This document shows positions 7,652 to 14,360 of a stretch of DNA of 14,360 bases, piece after piece. The notes beneath the pieces are model-generated. The model was not told the DNA's origin. It ran no database searches and saw only the letters and a list, made by a program, of their open reading frames with translations. Origin of the DNA: Clostridia bacterium (GTDB lineage Bacteria; Bacillota; Clostridia; UMGS1883); contig JAFSBF010000204.1 in the NCBI GenBank assembly GCA_017441965.1, positions 1 through 14,360 of the forward strand, given 5' to 3'. Position numbers and translations under genes: made by a program. Every line of letters starts with the position of its first letter. Within the stretch, counting starts at the first letter, position 1.

Positions 7652-8068
7652 TTAATCAGTTGTTGCTTGTAAAATCGGTTTCGTTGTGGTAGAATAGTCT
7701 TTAACAAACAAAAGTCTTATTCCGCACCACACAAATGCACCCATTACGGCTACACAGTATGCATTTTTCAAAAACAGTGAAAGAACTGCCGCAGGGAAAA
7801 ACAGTGCAAGTCGTTTTGGGGAGGCATACGCAATAACTACTGCGCCGCAAGGAATGAGTATTCTTAAAAGCAGCGTAAAGTCCTTCCCTGCAAGATTTAT
7901 AATAATAGCGCATATAAGCGTTCCTATGGGAATTTCCCACACAAGGGAATTTCCAAGCCGGGTAAAAAGGATTATGCACACGAAAGGTGCAAAGCCGAGC
8001 CATATATCACCGATGCCTAAAACACGGCAAACGATATAGGTTAATATAAAATAAATTATTTTTTTCAT
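7652..8068 (-). CDS. small polytopic membrane protein of unknown function
   Basis: I do not recognise this 138-residue protein. It is strongly hydrophobic and could form four to six membrane segments, at about residues 3-19, 22-37, 43-60, 65-81, 86-100 and 103-121. A short polar cytoplasmic-looking tail follows. No enzyme or transporter motif is evident; four scattered cysteines lie inside or at the edges of the helices. The frame is open to 8119, but GAGG at 8075-8078 lies 6 nt before the ATG at 8068, which decides the start. The gene is divergent from hflX across a 74-bp AT-rich spacer (8069-8142) in which I see no consensus promoter. It precedes zapA by 83 bp, but the zapA promoter in that gap suggests separate control. 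Confidence 0.75.
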   Translation of the reverse strand: MKKIIYFILTYIVCRVLGIGDIWLGFAPFVCIILFTRLGNSLVWEIPIGTLICAIIINLAGKDFTLLLRILIPCGAVVIAYASPKRLALFFPAAVLSLFLKNAYCVAVMGAFVWCGIRLLFVKDYSTTTKPILQATTD

Positions 8069-8142
8069 AAAATACCTCATTTCATATTTAGTATTAAACG
8101 TGGGGAATAATATATACACATTATTTTTCGGAGGTTTTTATT

Positions 8143-9408
8143 TTGCACGAAACAGAAAAGGAAATTGAAAAGGTTATACTGTGCGGTGTTCATACGGGCG
8201 CATTAAATACACTTGACGATACAACAGATGAGTCTATGGCAGAGCTTTTTGAGCTTGCTAAAACTGCGCAGGCTGAAATTGTGGGAGAAATGGTACAAAA
8301 CAAGGATCATCCCGAGGCCTCGACATATTTTGGCGAAGGAAAAATGGAAGAACTTCGTCTTGCTGCACAAAGTCTTGGGGCAACTCTTTTAATTTTTGAT
8401 GATGAGCTTACGGGAAGTCAGATAAGAAATATTGAAAGCTACACGGGCGTACGCACCATTGACAGAAGCACACTTATCCTTGATATTTTTGCACAAAGGG
8501 CAATTTCAAAAGAGGGTAAAATTCAGGTTGAGCTGGCACAGCTTAAATATGCGCTTCCACGTCTTTCGGGAATGGGGACACAGCTTTCACGTCTTGGCGC
8601 AGGAATAGGCACAAGGGGTCCGGGTGAAACAAAGCTTGAAAGCGACCGCCGTCATATTCACAGAAGGATACACTCACTTGAAAACGAGCTGTCTGAAATT
8701 CAGGCGCACAGAAATTTGCAAAGAAGCAGACGTGAAAAGGATAATGTCGTTGTTGCGGCACTTGTAGGGTATACAAACGCAGGGAAAAGCACGATTTTAA
8801 ATTATTTTACACAGGCTGACGTTTTGGCCGAAAATATGCTTTTTGCAACGCTCGACCCGACTATGAGAAAGCTCTCTCTGCCTGACGGAAGAAACGGTGT
8901 AATAGTTGATACTGTAGGCTTTATAAGGAAGCTCCCCCACCATCTTATCGAAGCATTTAAGTCAACACTTGACGAGGCAGTGCTGGCAGATGTTTTGGTA
9001 CACGTAATAGATTCGTCAAACCCTGAAATGCATACGCAGATAAAGGTTGTTGATGAGCTTATTGAGTCTCTTGGCTGCCGTGCAAAAAGAATTATTGCAG
9101 TATTTAACAAGTGCGATGTTGCACCCCTTATTTCGCCAAGACCTGAGGGGAATTACACAGACTATGTCTGCGTTAGTGCTAAAAGCGGTGAGGGTATGGA
9201 TAAGCTTTTAGAGCTTTTGCACGATGCTCTTCCGGGGAAAAAGCGGGAAATAGAGGTTCTTATCCCATACAGTGACAGCAGAACGGCTGCCCTTCTTCAC
9301 GAGAGTGAGGTTATCATTGAGGAAAGCTACGAAGCAGAAGGCACACGTGTAAAGCTGCTTGCAGACGAGGCACTGTGTGCTCGCCTTGAAAAATATATTG
9401 TAAGCTGA
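8143..9408 (+). CDS. hflX: ribosome-associated GTPase HflX
   Basis: HflX splits stalled or heat-damaged ribosomes in a GTP-dependent manner. The 421-residue protein has the N-terminal HflX domain with a glycine-rich linker containing GIGTRGPGETKLE (154-166). The G domain has all motifs in order: G1 GYTNAGKST (209-217), switch I FATLDPT (234-240), G3 DTVGF (256-260), G4 NKCD (322-325) and G5 VSAKSG (344-349). A short C-terminal domain follows. It starts at a TTG with GGAGG (8130-8134) 8 nt upstream. Length and order match the bacterial family. It is the first gene of a plus-strand run hflX-yigZ-isomerase, with the next start 19 nt after its TGA stop. Confidence 0.98.
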   Translation: MHETEKEIEKVILCGVHTGALNTLDDTTDESMAELFELAKTAQAEIVGEMVQNKDHPEASTYFGEGKMEELRLAAQSLGATLLIFDDELTGSQIRNIESYTGVRTIDRSTLILDIFAQRAISKEGKIQVELAQLKYALPRLSGMGTQLSRLGAGIGTRGPGETKLESDRRHIHRRIHSLENELSEIQAHRNLQRSRREKDNVVVAALVGYTNAGKSTILNYFTQADVLAENMLFATLDPTMRKLSLPDGRNGVIVDTVGFIRKLPHHLIEAFKSTLDEAVLADVLVHVIDSSNPEMHTQIKVVDELIESLGCRAKRIIAVFNKCDVAPLISPRPEGNYTDYVCVSAKSGEGMDKLLELLHDALPGKKREIEVLIPYSDSRTAALLHESEVIIEESYEAEGTRVKLLADEALCARLEKYIVS

Positions 9409-9427
9409 TGAAAGGAGGCGGCACACA

Positions 9428-10054
9428 GTGGAAAATTATAAAACCGTGCTGCAGGATGCAAGTGACGAAATGATTGAGAAAAAAAGCCGTTTTATAGGCT
9501 ATTGCCGCCCCGTTAAAACACAGGATGAGGCAATTTCGTTTATAAACGAAATACGTGCACTCCACCGTCAGGCAACACACAATGTTTATGCATACGTTCT
9601 GAGGGAGGATAATATTATCCGCTACAGCGACGACGGAGAGCCTGCGGGAACGGCAGGCGTGCCCGTACTGGAGGTAATAAAAAAAGAGGGGCTGACCGAT
9701 GTTGCCGTAGTTGTGACAAGGTATTTCGGCGGAGTTCTTTTAGGTGCGGGCGGTCTTGTCCGTGCGTATGGAAAAGGTGCAAAAATAGGCATAGATGCGG
9801 CAAAACGCATTGAAAAAATCTACTGTAATTTATATCTTGTAAGGTGCGACTATTCTTCTTACGGAAAGATTGAGTATGCAGTAAATAACGGTGGATATAT
9901 TCTGCGTGACAGTTCGTTTGAAAATGATGTCTGTCTCACCGTAGGAGTGCGCGAGGGCGAGGATGAAAATTTTCTGAAAACGATTGCCGATATATCAGGC
10001 GGCAGTGCAAAGGTAGATACCCTCGGCGGAGAATACATAGCAAAGGAGTTATAG
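9428..10054 (+). CDS. YigZ/IMPACT-family protein
   Basis: This 208-residue protein belongs to the UPF0029/IMPACT family (YigZ in E. coli, YvyE in B. subtilis), whose biochemical role is not settled; links to translation or to stress have been proposed. Signature motifs are KSRFIGY (19-25), HNVYAYVLRE (51-60), RYSDDGEPAGTAGVPVLEVI (65-84) and VVVTRYFGGVLLGAGGLVRA (94-113). A ferredoxin-like C-terminal domain covers about 135-205. It starts at a GTG with a strong AAAGGAGG (9411-9418) 9 nt upstream. The ribosome site of the next gene lies inside its last codons, so the two are translationally close. Family identity is certain, function is not. Confidence 0.95.
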   Translation: MENYKTVLQDASDEMIEKKSRFIGYCRPVKTQDEAISFINEIRALHRQATHNVYAYVLREDNIIRYSDDGEPAGTAGVPVLEVIKKEGLTDVAVVVTRYFGGVLLGAGGLVRAYGKGAKIGIDAAKRIEKIYCNLYLVRCDYSSYGKIEYAVNNGGYILRDSSFENDVCLTVGVREGEDENFLKTIADISGGSAKVDTLGGEYIAKEL

Positions 10055-10057
10055 AAT

Positions 10058-10882
10058 ATGAAGTACACATTTGGTTTAAGAGGACACGATATTGGAAATA
10101 ATTTTGATGAAATGTGCGAAAAGGCAAAGGCGGCAGGCGTTAAAAAGCTGCAGTTTGCACTTGCCAAGACGGTAAACGACGTTAATTTTGACGAGGTCGG
10201 TTATGACGAAAAGCTGTCTCAGGAAATTAATGCAAAGCTTGCAGAAAACGATTTACACGTTTCAGTGCTTGGCTGCTATATATGCCCCATTCACCCTGAT
10301 GAAGAGGTTTTAAAATCGCAGCTTAAGCGCTTTGAAAATTTTCTTTATTATGCGAAGGATTTCGGTGCAGACGTTATCGGCACAGAAACGGGGGTTGCCG
10401 AAACTCTTGAAAAAACACATTCAGAGGAAAATTATCAGTTTTTCTTAAACAATATGCGCCCGATTATTAAAAAAGCGGAGGAGCTTGGCGTAATTGTGGG
10501 TATTGAGCCTGTATATACAAGTACAATCTGGTCACCGCAGGTTATGAGGCGTATGCTTGATGATGTAAAATCAGATAATCTAAAGGTAATCCTCGATATA
10601 TCAAATATGACACACGCACCTACACGACATATGCAGTGCGATATTATAAATGATTCGTTTGATTTGTTTGGTGAGGAAATCGTTGCAGTGCATCTTAAGG
10701 ACTTCACCTTTGACGAAGATAACAGAAAATCCTTTACAGTTGCAGGTACGGGCGAGCTTATGACAGAGCTTATTTTCGACAGACTCGAAGGGCTTTCACA
10801 CACTCCCGAAATCATTCTCGATGAAACAAAACTCGAGCTTTATGAGGATAGTTTAATATCGCTCAGCGAAATACTTGACTAA
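10058..10882 (+). CDS. sugar phosphate isomerase/epimerase (xylose-isomerase-like TIM barrel)
   Basis: This 274-residue protein has the AP endonuclease 2/xylose-isomerase-like TIM-barrel pattern. It probably isomerises or epimerises a sugar or related polyol in the cytoplasm. Acidic and histidine residues lie at the ends of the expected strands: E110 (GTETG), E150 (GIEPVY), D180 (ILDISN), H212 (VHLKDF) and D255/E256 (ILDET), consistent with a divalent-metal site. AAAGGAG (10042-10048) lies 9 nt before the ATG, which is 3 nt after the YigZ stop, so cotranslation with yigZ is likely. The gene ends just before the strong terminator at 10889-10928. The substrate cannot be deduced; no kinase or transporter genes stand beside it. 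Confidence 0.88.
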   Translation: MKYTFGLRGHDIGNNFDEMCEKAKAAGVKKLQFALAKTVNDVNFDEVGYDEKLSQEINAKLAENDLHVSVLGCYICPIHPDEEVLKSQLKRFENFLYYAKDFGADVIGTETGVAETLEKTHSEENYQFFLNNMRPIIKKAEELGVIVGIEPVYTSTIWSPQVMRRMLDDVKSDNLKVILDISNMTHAPTRHMQCDIINDSFDLFGEEIVAVHLKDFTFDEDNRKSFTVAGTGELMTELIFDRLEGLSHTPEIILDETKLELYEDSLISLSEILD

Positions 10883-10888
10883 ATACAA

Positions 10889-10928
10889 AAGGCGGTGTAA
10901 AAAAAGCAACTTTTTACACTGCCTTTTT
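10889..10928 (+). terminator. rho-independent terminator of the hflX-yigZ-isomerase unit
   Basis: Arms 10889-10903 and 10911-10925 form a 15-bp stem with one G-U pair and a 7-base loop, followed by a short U-run (10924-10928 includes the end of the stem). It begins 6 bases after the isomerase stop codon. Confidence 0.92.
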
Positions 10929-10939
10929 CACATTAGGTA

Positions 10940-10969
10940 TTGACATTACCGCTTTAAAAATAGTAAAAT
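10940..10969 (+). promoter_or_regulatory. promoter of hisS-aspS, upstream of the inserted element
   Basis: TTGACA (10940-10945, perfect -35) is followed after 18 bases by TAAAAT (10964-10969). The predicted start is near 10976, so the transcript would run through the entire 273-bp element and give hisS a leader of about 300 nt. Confidence 0.7.
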
Positions 10970-10990
10970 AAAATGAAGTATTGTTATTTA

Positions 10991-11016
10991 GGCATAAGGG
11001 ATCCCAGTCCGATATG
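10991..11016 (+). repeat. left terminal inverted repeat of the MITE-like element
   Basis: Matches the reverse complement of 11238-11263 at 23 of 26 positions, with the outer 11 bases identical. It is preceded by TA at 10989-10990. Confidence 0.85.
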
Positions 11017-11237
11017 GTTTAAAAACAGAAATTTCGTATAATACTGCAGAAAATTCTGCAAATATACGACAGTATTATTCTTGAATTTTCTTTGTCTTAT
11101 AACAAAATTTCTTGTTTTTAAACTCTTCGACCTTAAACGCAGGAAAATTTAATATAATTTTTATGCGAAGGACGAAGATAGGCTGACGCCTTTCGAGGAC
11201 GACAAATAAAAAGAATAAAAATTTAACAAGTTTAAGG

Positions 11238-11263
11238 CATATTGGACTAGGCTCCCTTATGCC
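11238..11263 (-). repeat. right terminal inverted repeat of the MITE-like element
   Basis: Partner of 10991-11016, followed by TA at 11264-11265. Its outer end lies only 4 bases before the hisS ribosome site (AAAGGA, 11268-11273). It contains an ATG (11259-11261) in frame with hisS. Confidence 0.85.
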
Positions 11264-11282
11264 TATGAAAGGATTGATTATT

Positions 11283-12551
11283 GTGGCAATAACTGCACCA
11301 AGAGGAACGGCAGATATACTTGCACCTGATATTCTTAAATGGAAATATATTGAAAGTAAAGTTTCTGATATAAGCGCACGCTTCGGCTACAGTGAAATAC
11401 GTACACCTGTGTTTGAGCACACGGAGCTTTTTGAGCGTGGCGTAGGCGATACAACAGACGTTGTGCAAAAGGAAATGTATACCTTTAACGATAAGGGCGG
11501 AAGAAGTATTACACTTCGCCCCGAGGGAACGGCATCTGTTGCAAGAGCGTTTTTGGAGCATAACATATATGCACAGCCGCTTCCATCTAAGCTTTGCTAT
11601 AATATTACCTGCTACCGCTACGAAAAGCCACAGGCAGGCAGACTTCGTGAGTTTCATCAGTTTGGCGCAGAGTGCTACGGCTCGAGTGAGCCTGTAGTGG
11701 ATGCAGAGGTTATCTCTTTTGCAAAAACCGTTCTTACGGAGCTTGGAATAAAAAAGCTTTCGCTTAATATTAACTCCATCGGTTGTCCTGATTGCAGAAA
11801 GAAATATAACGAGGCACTTAAAGACTATTTCAGACCCTATATAGAGGACGGAACACTGTGCGCAACGTGCCGTGACAGATTTGAGAAAAATCCCCTGCGT
11901 ATACTTGACTGTAAAAGTCCTGTTTGCGGAGAGATTGCAGATAAGGCACCCATTCTTCTTGACTACATCTGCGAAGAATGTCATGACCATTTTGAAAGCG
12001 TTAAGGAGCATCTTGGGGCAATGGGTATCGACTATAATGTTGACGGCACCATTGTAAGAGGACTTGACTACTATACAAAAACCGTATTTGAGTTTAAGAC
12101 AGCACTTGAAGGCACGGCAGGAACGGTGTGCGGTGGCGGAAGATATGATGGACTTATCGAGCAGCTTGGCGGTGCGCCCACGCCCGGAATAGGCTTTGCA
12201 ATGGGTATTGAGAGAATTATTCTCGCCCTCGATGAGGCAGGCGCTATGCCCGAATTTGAAAGCGCACCCGATATATATATTGCAAATATAGGCGATGAAA
12301 CAAAGCTTTTTGTAACAACGCTTACAGATAAGCTTCGCAAGGCGGGAGTTAAGTGCGAGCGTGATTTGTGCGGCAGAAGTCTTAAGGCACAGATGAAATA
12401 TGCAGATAAATGCGGTGCACGCTACAGTATGGTAATAGGCTCAGATGAAGCGGAGAAAAAGAGCGCCATGCTTAAAAATATGAGAGAAAAAGCAGAAACT
12501 GAGGTTAGTCTTGAAAATCTCGAAGACCTTATTGCTAAAGTAAAGGAGTAA
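11283..12551 (+). CDS. hisS: histidyl-tRNA synthetase
   Basis: This class IIa synthetase charges tRNA-His with histidine in the cytoplasm, normally as a dimer. From the GTG at 11283 it has 422 residues, the usual length. Motifs present are APRGT near the N-terminus, TLRPEGT (77-83), motif 2 CYRYEKPQAGRLREFHQFG (110-128), the histidine-binding RGLDYYT (259-265) and motif 3 GIGFAMGIERI (302-312). A C-terminal anticodon-binding domain covers about 325-420. The inserted region carries paired cysteines (CPDC, CATC, CEEC), seen in many Firmicute HisRS. The frame is open to an ATG at 11259, but that codon is inside the terminal repeat of the adjoining element. AAAGGA 9 nt before the GTG and the normal N-terminus M-A-I-T-A-P-R-G-T favour 11283. 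It overlaps functionally with aspS, whose ribosome site is in the last hisS codons. Confidence 0.98.
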   Translation: MAITAPRGTADILAPDILKWKYIESKVSDISARFGYSEIRTPVFEHTELFERGVGDTTDVVQKEMYTFNDKGGRSITLRPEGTASVARAFLEHNIYAQPLPSKLCYNITCYRYEKPQAGRLREFHQFGAECYGSSEPVVDAEVISFAKTVLTELGIKKLSLNINSIGCPDCRKKYNEALKDYFRPYIEDGTLCATCRDRFEKNPLRILDCKSPVCGEIADKAPILLDYICEECHDHFESVKEHLGAMGIDYNVDGTIVRGLDYYTKTVFEFKTALEGTAGTVCGGGRYDGLIEQLGGAPTPGIGFAMGIERIILALDEAGAMPEFESAPDIYIANIGDETKLFVTTLTDKLRKAGVKCERDLCGRSLKAQMKYADKCGARYSMVIGSDEAEKKSAMLKNMREKAETEVSLENLEDLIAKVKE

Positions 12552-12556
12552 TTAAG

Positions 12557-14356
12557 ATGGATACAATCAAAGGATTAAAAAGAACGTATATGTGCGGTGA
12601 GCTTCGTGAAAGCCACATTGGCGAAACAGTTACCCTGATGGGATGGGTTGCAAAGGAAAGAAATATGGGCGGTCTTGTATTTGTTGATATCCGCGACAGA
12701 AGCGGCATTTCGCAGATAGTGTTTGAGCCTGATAATGCTGCTCTTCAGGAAAAGGCAGCTACTCTTCATATGGAATATGTAATTGCCGTAACAGGCAAGG
12801 TCAGAATGAGAAGTAACATTAACGAAAATATTCCTACAGGAAAGGTCGAAATCGAGGCAAGTGAGCTTCGTATTTTAAACACAAGTGATGTTACACCCTT
12901 CGTTGTAACAGATGATGTTAAGGCGGGCGAGGATTTAAGACTTAAATACCGTTATCTTGATTTGCGCAGACCGACACTTGTAAAAACGCTTGAGCTTCGT
13001 CACCGTGTAACACAGGTTGCAAGAAGATATTTTGACGAGAACGGTTTCCTTGAAATCGAAACTCCCATTCTTACAAAGAGTACACCTGAGGGCGCACGTG
13101 ACTATCTTGTTCCCAGCCGTGTATACCCCGGTAATTTCTTTGCACTTCCCCAGTCACCCCAGCAGTACAAGCAGCTTTTGATGCTGGGCGGTATGGACAG
13201 ATATATTCAGATTGCAAAATGCTTCCGTGATGAGGATTTACGTGCTGACCGTCAGCCTGAATTTACACAGATTGACCTTGAAATGAGCTTCGTTGATGAG
13301 GACGATGTGATGAACATGAATGAGGGCTTCCTTAAAAAAGTGTTTAAGGAAGTGCTTGACTATGATGTGACGCTTCCTCTCCCCCGTCTTACCTGGCAGG
13401 AGGCAATGGACCGCTTCGGCTCTGATAAACCCGACACACGCTTCGGTCTTGAGCTTTGCGATATGAGCGAGCTTTTCGACGGCTGTGGCTTTAGCGCATT
13501 TGCCGATACCGTTAAGAACGGTGGAACTGTCCGTGCAATCAATGCAAAGGGACTTTCAGATAAGCTTACAAGAAAGACACTTGACAATCTTGTTGAGTTT
13601 GTAAAGACCTACAAGGCAAAGGGTATGGCTTGGCTTATCGTTGATGAAAATGAAATCCGCGGCAGCATTGCAAAATTCTTCTCCCCCGAGGAGCTTCGTG
13701 CAATTGCCGACAAAGCAAATGCTGCTGCAGGGGACGTTATCCTCTTTGTAGCCGACCTTAAGGCGAGCGTTGTTTACGCATCACTCGGTGCACTTCGCTG
13801 CGAGATTGCAAAGAGATTCGACCTTATTCCCGAGGGAATGTTCAATCTCCTTTGGGTGACAGACTTCCCGCTTCTTGAATATGACGAGGAGGAAAACCGC
13901 TACGTTGCGATGCACCATCCCTTCACCTCTCCCAAGGACGAGGATATAGCACTTCTTGACACTGACCCGGGTAAGGTACGTGCAAAGGCATATGATATTG
14001 TTCTTAACGGTTATGAGCTTGGCGGCGGCAGCATCCGTATTTATGATGCAGCTATGCAGCAGAAAATGTTTGAATGTCTCGGATTTACGCCTGAGCAGGC
14101 GCAGGAGAGATTTGGTTATCTTCTCAATGCGTTCCGTTACGGCACACCTCCGCACGGCGGACTTGCATACGGTCTTGACAGAATCGTTATGCTGATGGCA
14201 GGTTGAGACTCAATTCGTGATACAATTGCATTCCCCAAGGTTAAGGACAGCGGCGAGCTTATGATTGCGTCACCCGATGTGGTTGATAAAAAGCAGCTTG
14301 ATGAGCTTGGACTGGCGATTGTCAGCGGTGTAGACCGCTCACAAAATGCGGAATGA
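12557..14356 (+). CDS. aspS: aspartyl-tRNA synthetase, reading frame interrupted by an in-frame TGA at codon 550
   Basis: This class IIb synthetase charges tRNA-Asp with aspartate. The N-terminal OB-fold (about 1-110) is followed by the catalytic core with motif 1 (about 148-180), motif 2 at 219-243 (QIAKCFRDEDLRADRQPEF), the bacterial GAD insertion (about 290-430) and motif 3 (GLAYGLDRIVMLMAG, 535-549). A TGA at 14204-14206 then stops the frame. Reading on in the same frame gives DSIRDTIAFPK and about 40 more residues up to a second TGA at 14354-14356. That totals 599 codons plus the stop, the family's normal length. So there is no frameshift, only one codon changed to a stop. Translation strictly as written would yield 549 residues (12557-14203) and lose the conserved SIRDTIAFPK strand and helix. 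AAAGGAG lies 8 nt before the ATG, 5 nt after the hisS stop. Since AspRS is essential, readthrough or a sequence error is more likely than loss of the gene. Confidence 0.93.
14204..14206 (+). other. in-frame TGA codon inside the conserved aspS tail
   Basis: The codon lies between Gly (GGT) and Asp (GAC) directly after motif 3, a position that is variable in the family (for example Arg or Thr in homologues I know). CGA or AGA to TGA would be a one-base change. TGA is used as a true stop by asnS and hflX in this window, and no other recognised gene contains one internally, so a changed genetic code is ruled out. A weak 5-bp hairpin follows (14211-14215 with 14224-14228), not a convincing SECIS. 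Confidence 0.9.
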
Positions 14357-14360
14357 GGAG

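Larger units (their letters stand above)
10991..11263. mobile_element. MITE-like element, 273 bp, TA-flanked, no coding capacity
   Basis: The ends are inverted repeats: 23 of the first 26 bases at 10991-11016 match the reverse complement of 11238-11263, starting with GGCATAAGGGA at both tips. A TA dinucleotide flanks each end (10989-10990 and 11264-11265), and the similarity stops there, as expected for a TA target duplication of IS630/Tc1-mariner-type elements. Internally there are two further self-complementary arms. Arm 1 is 11017-11123, with 11017-11027 perfectly matching 11113-11123 and inner stems at 11038-11045/11071-11078. Arm 2 is 11131-11237, with 11131-11138 matching 11230-11237 and 11156-11164 matching 11215-11223. 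The arms abut the terminal stem exactly, so the whole element folds as a three-way junction. A GC-richer core (about 11165-11205) sits in arm 2. No reading frame of note is inside. The alternative is a native structured leader of hisS. Confidence 0.75.

Noticed and set aside
10976..11282. T-box riboswitch in the hisS leader
   Set aside because: No T-box core sequence, specifier loop pattern or terminator/antiterminator pair was recognised; the leader is explained by the inverted-repeat element.
11247..12011. Long minus-strand open frame opposite hisS
   Set aside because: It lies wholly within the antisense of hisS, has no ribosome site and a cysteine-rich, low-complexity-looking translation. 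It is a shadow of the synthetase codons.
14207..14230. Selenocysteine insertion at the aspS TGA
   Set aside because: The following hairpin is only 5 bp of mostly A/T pairs with no typical SECIS loop, and I know of no selenoprotein AspRS. It was kept only as a minor possibility in the TGA finding.
1..14360. Alternative genetic code with TGA as a sense codon
   Set aside because: asnS and hflX end at TGA exactly where their families end, and no other recognised gene contains an internal TGA.
1..14360. CRISPR array, prophage genes or integrase
   Set aside because: No regularly spaced direct repeats and no phage or recombinase genes were seen in any frame.

Overview
The window looks like chromosomal DNA from a low-GC Gram-positive anaerobe, probably a gut-type member of the class Clostridia. 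The evidence is strong AGGAGG-like ribosome sites, frequent GTG/TTG starts, a CD1247-type zinc-ribbon protein beside efp, a zapA-U32 gene pair, a LacX-type aldose epimerase, and GC that is low to mid 40s by eye. Taxonomic placement is inference; no rRNA gene is present. Almost all of the window is housekeeping gene content.

Left part, all on the minus strand (1-8068). Reading in the direction of transcription: a small unknown membrane protein (8068-7652); zapA followed by a large U32-family [Fe-S] RNA-hydroxylase-like protein (7568-5045), with a clear promoter at 7599-7627; efp and a CD1247-like zinc-ribbon protein (4933-3946), with a promoter at 4976-5004 and a terminator at 3888-3928; a three-gene unit of aldose epimerase, asnS and a membrane-anchored TPR protein (3851-744), ending in a 20-bp perfect hairpin; and tadA (646-182) with its own promoter and an extremely short leader. 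Bases 1-181, downstream of tadA, are a GC-rich (about 54%), hairpin-rich segment that I could not identify.

Right part, all on the plus strand (8143-14360). hflX, a YigZ/IMPACT-family gene and a TIM-barrel sugar isomerase/epimerase are tightly packed and end at a strong terminator (10889-10928). A second promoter (10940-10969) then drives hisS-aspS. Between this promoter and hisS lies a 273-bp element (10991-11263) with about 26-bp terminal inverted repeats, flanked by TA on both sides. Two internal arms are also self-complementary, so the whole element can fold as a three-way junction. It looks like a MITE of the IS630/Tc1-mariner type (TA target), or less likely a native structured leader. 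No T-box was seen.

The two most notable observations are this element in the hisS leader and an in-frame TGA at codon 550 of aspS (14204-14206). The highly conserved AspRS C-terminal tail continues in the same frame for 49 more codons after that TGA. TGA is a genuine stop elsewhere in the window (asnS, hflX), so the aspS TGA is a nonsense mutation, a base-call error or a recoding event, not a different genetic code.

Functionally the window centres on translation: tRNA editing (tadA), three class II aminoacyl-tRNA synthetases (asnS, hisS, aspS), EF-P, the ribosome-rescue GTPase HflX and a U32 RNA-modification protein. Division (zapA) and sugar metabolism genes accompany them. No CRISPR array, prophage or intact transposase gene was seen.
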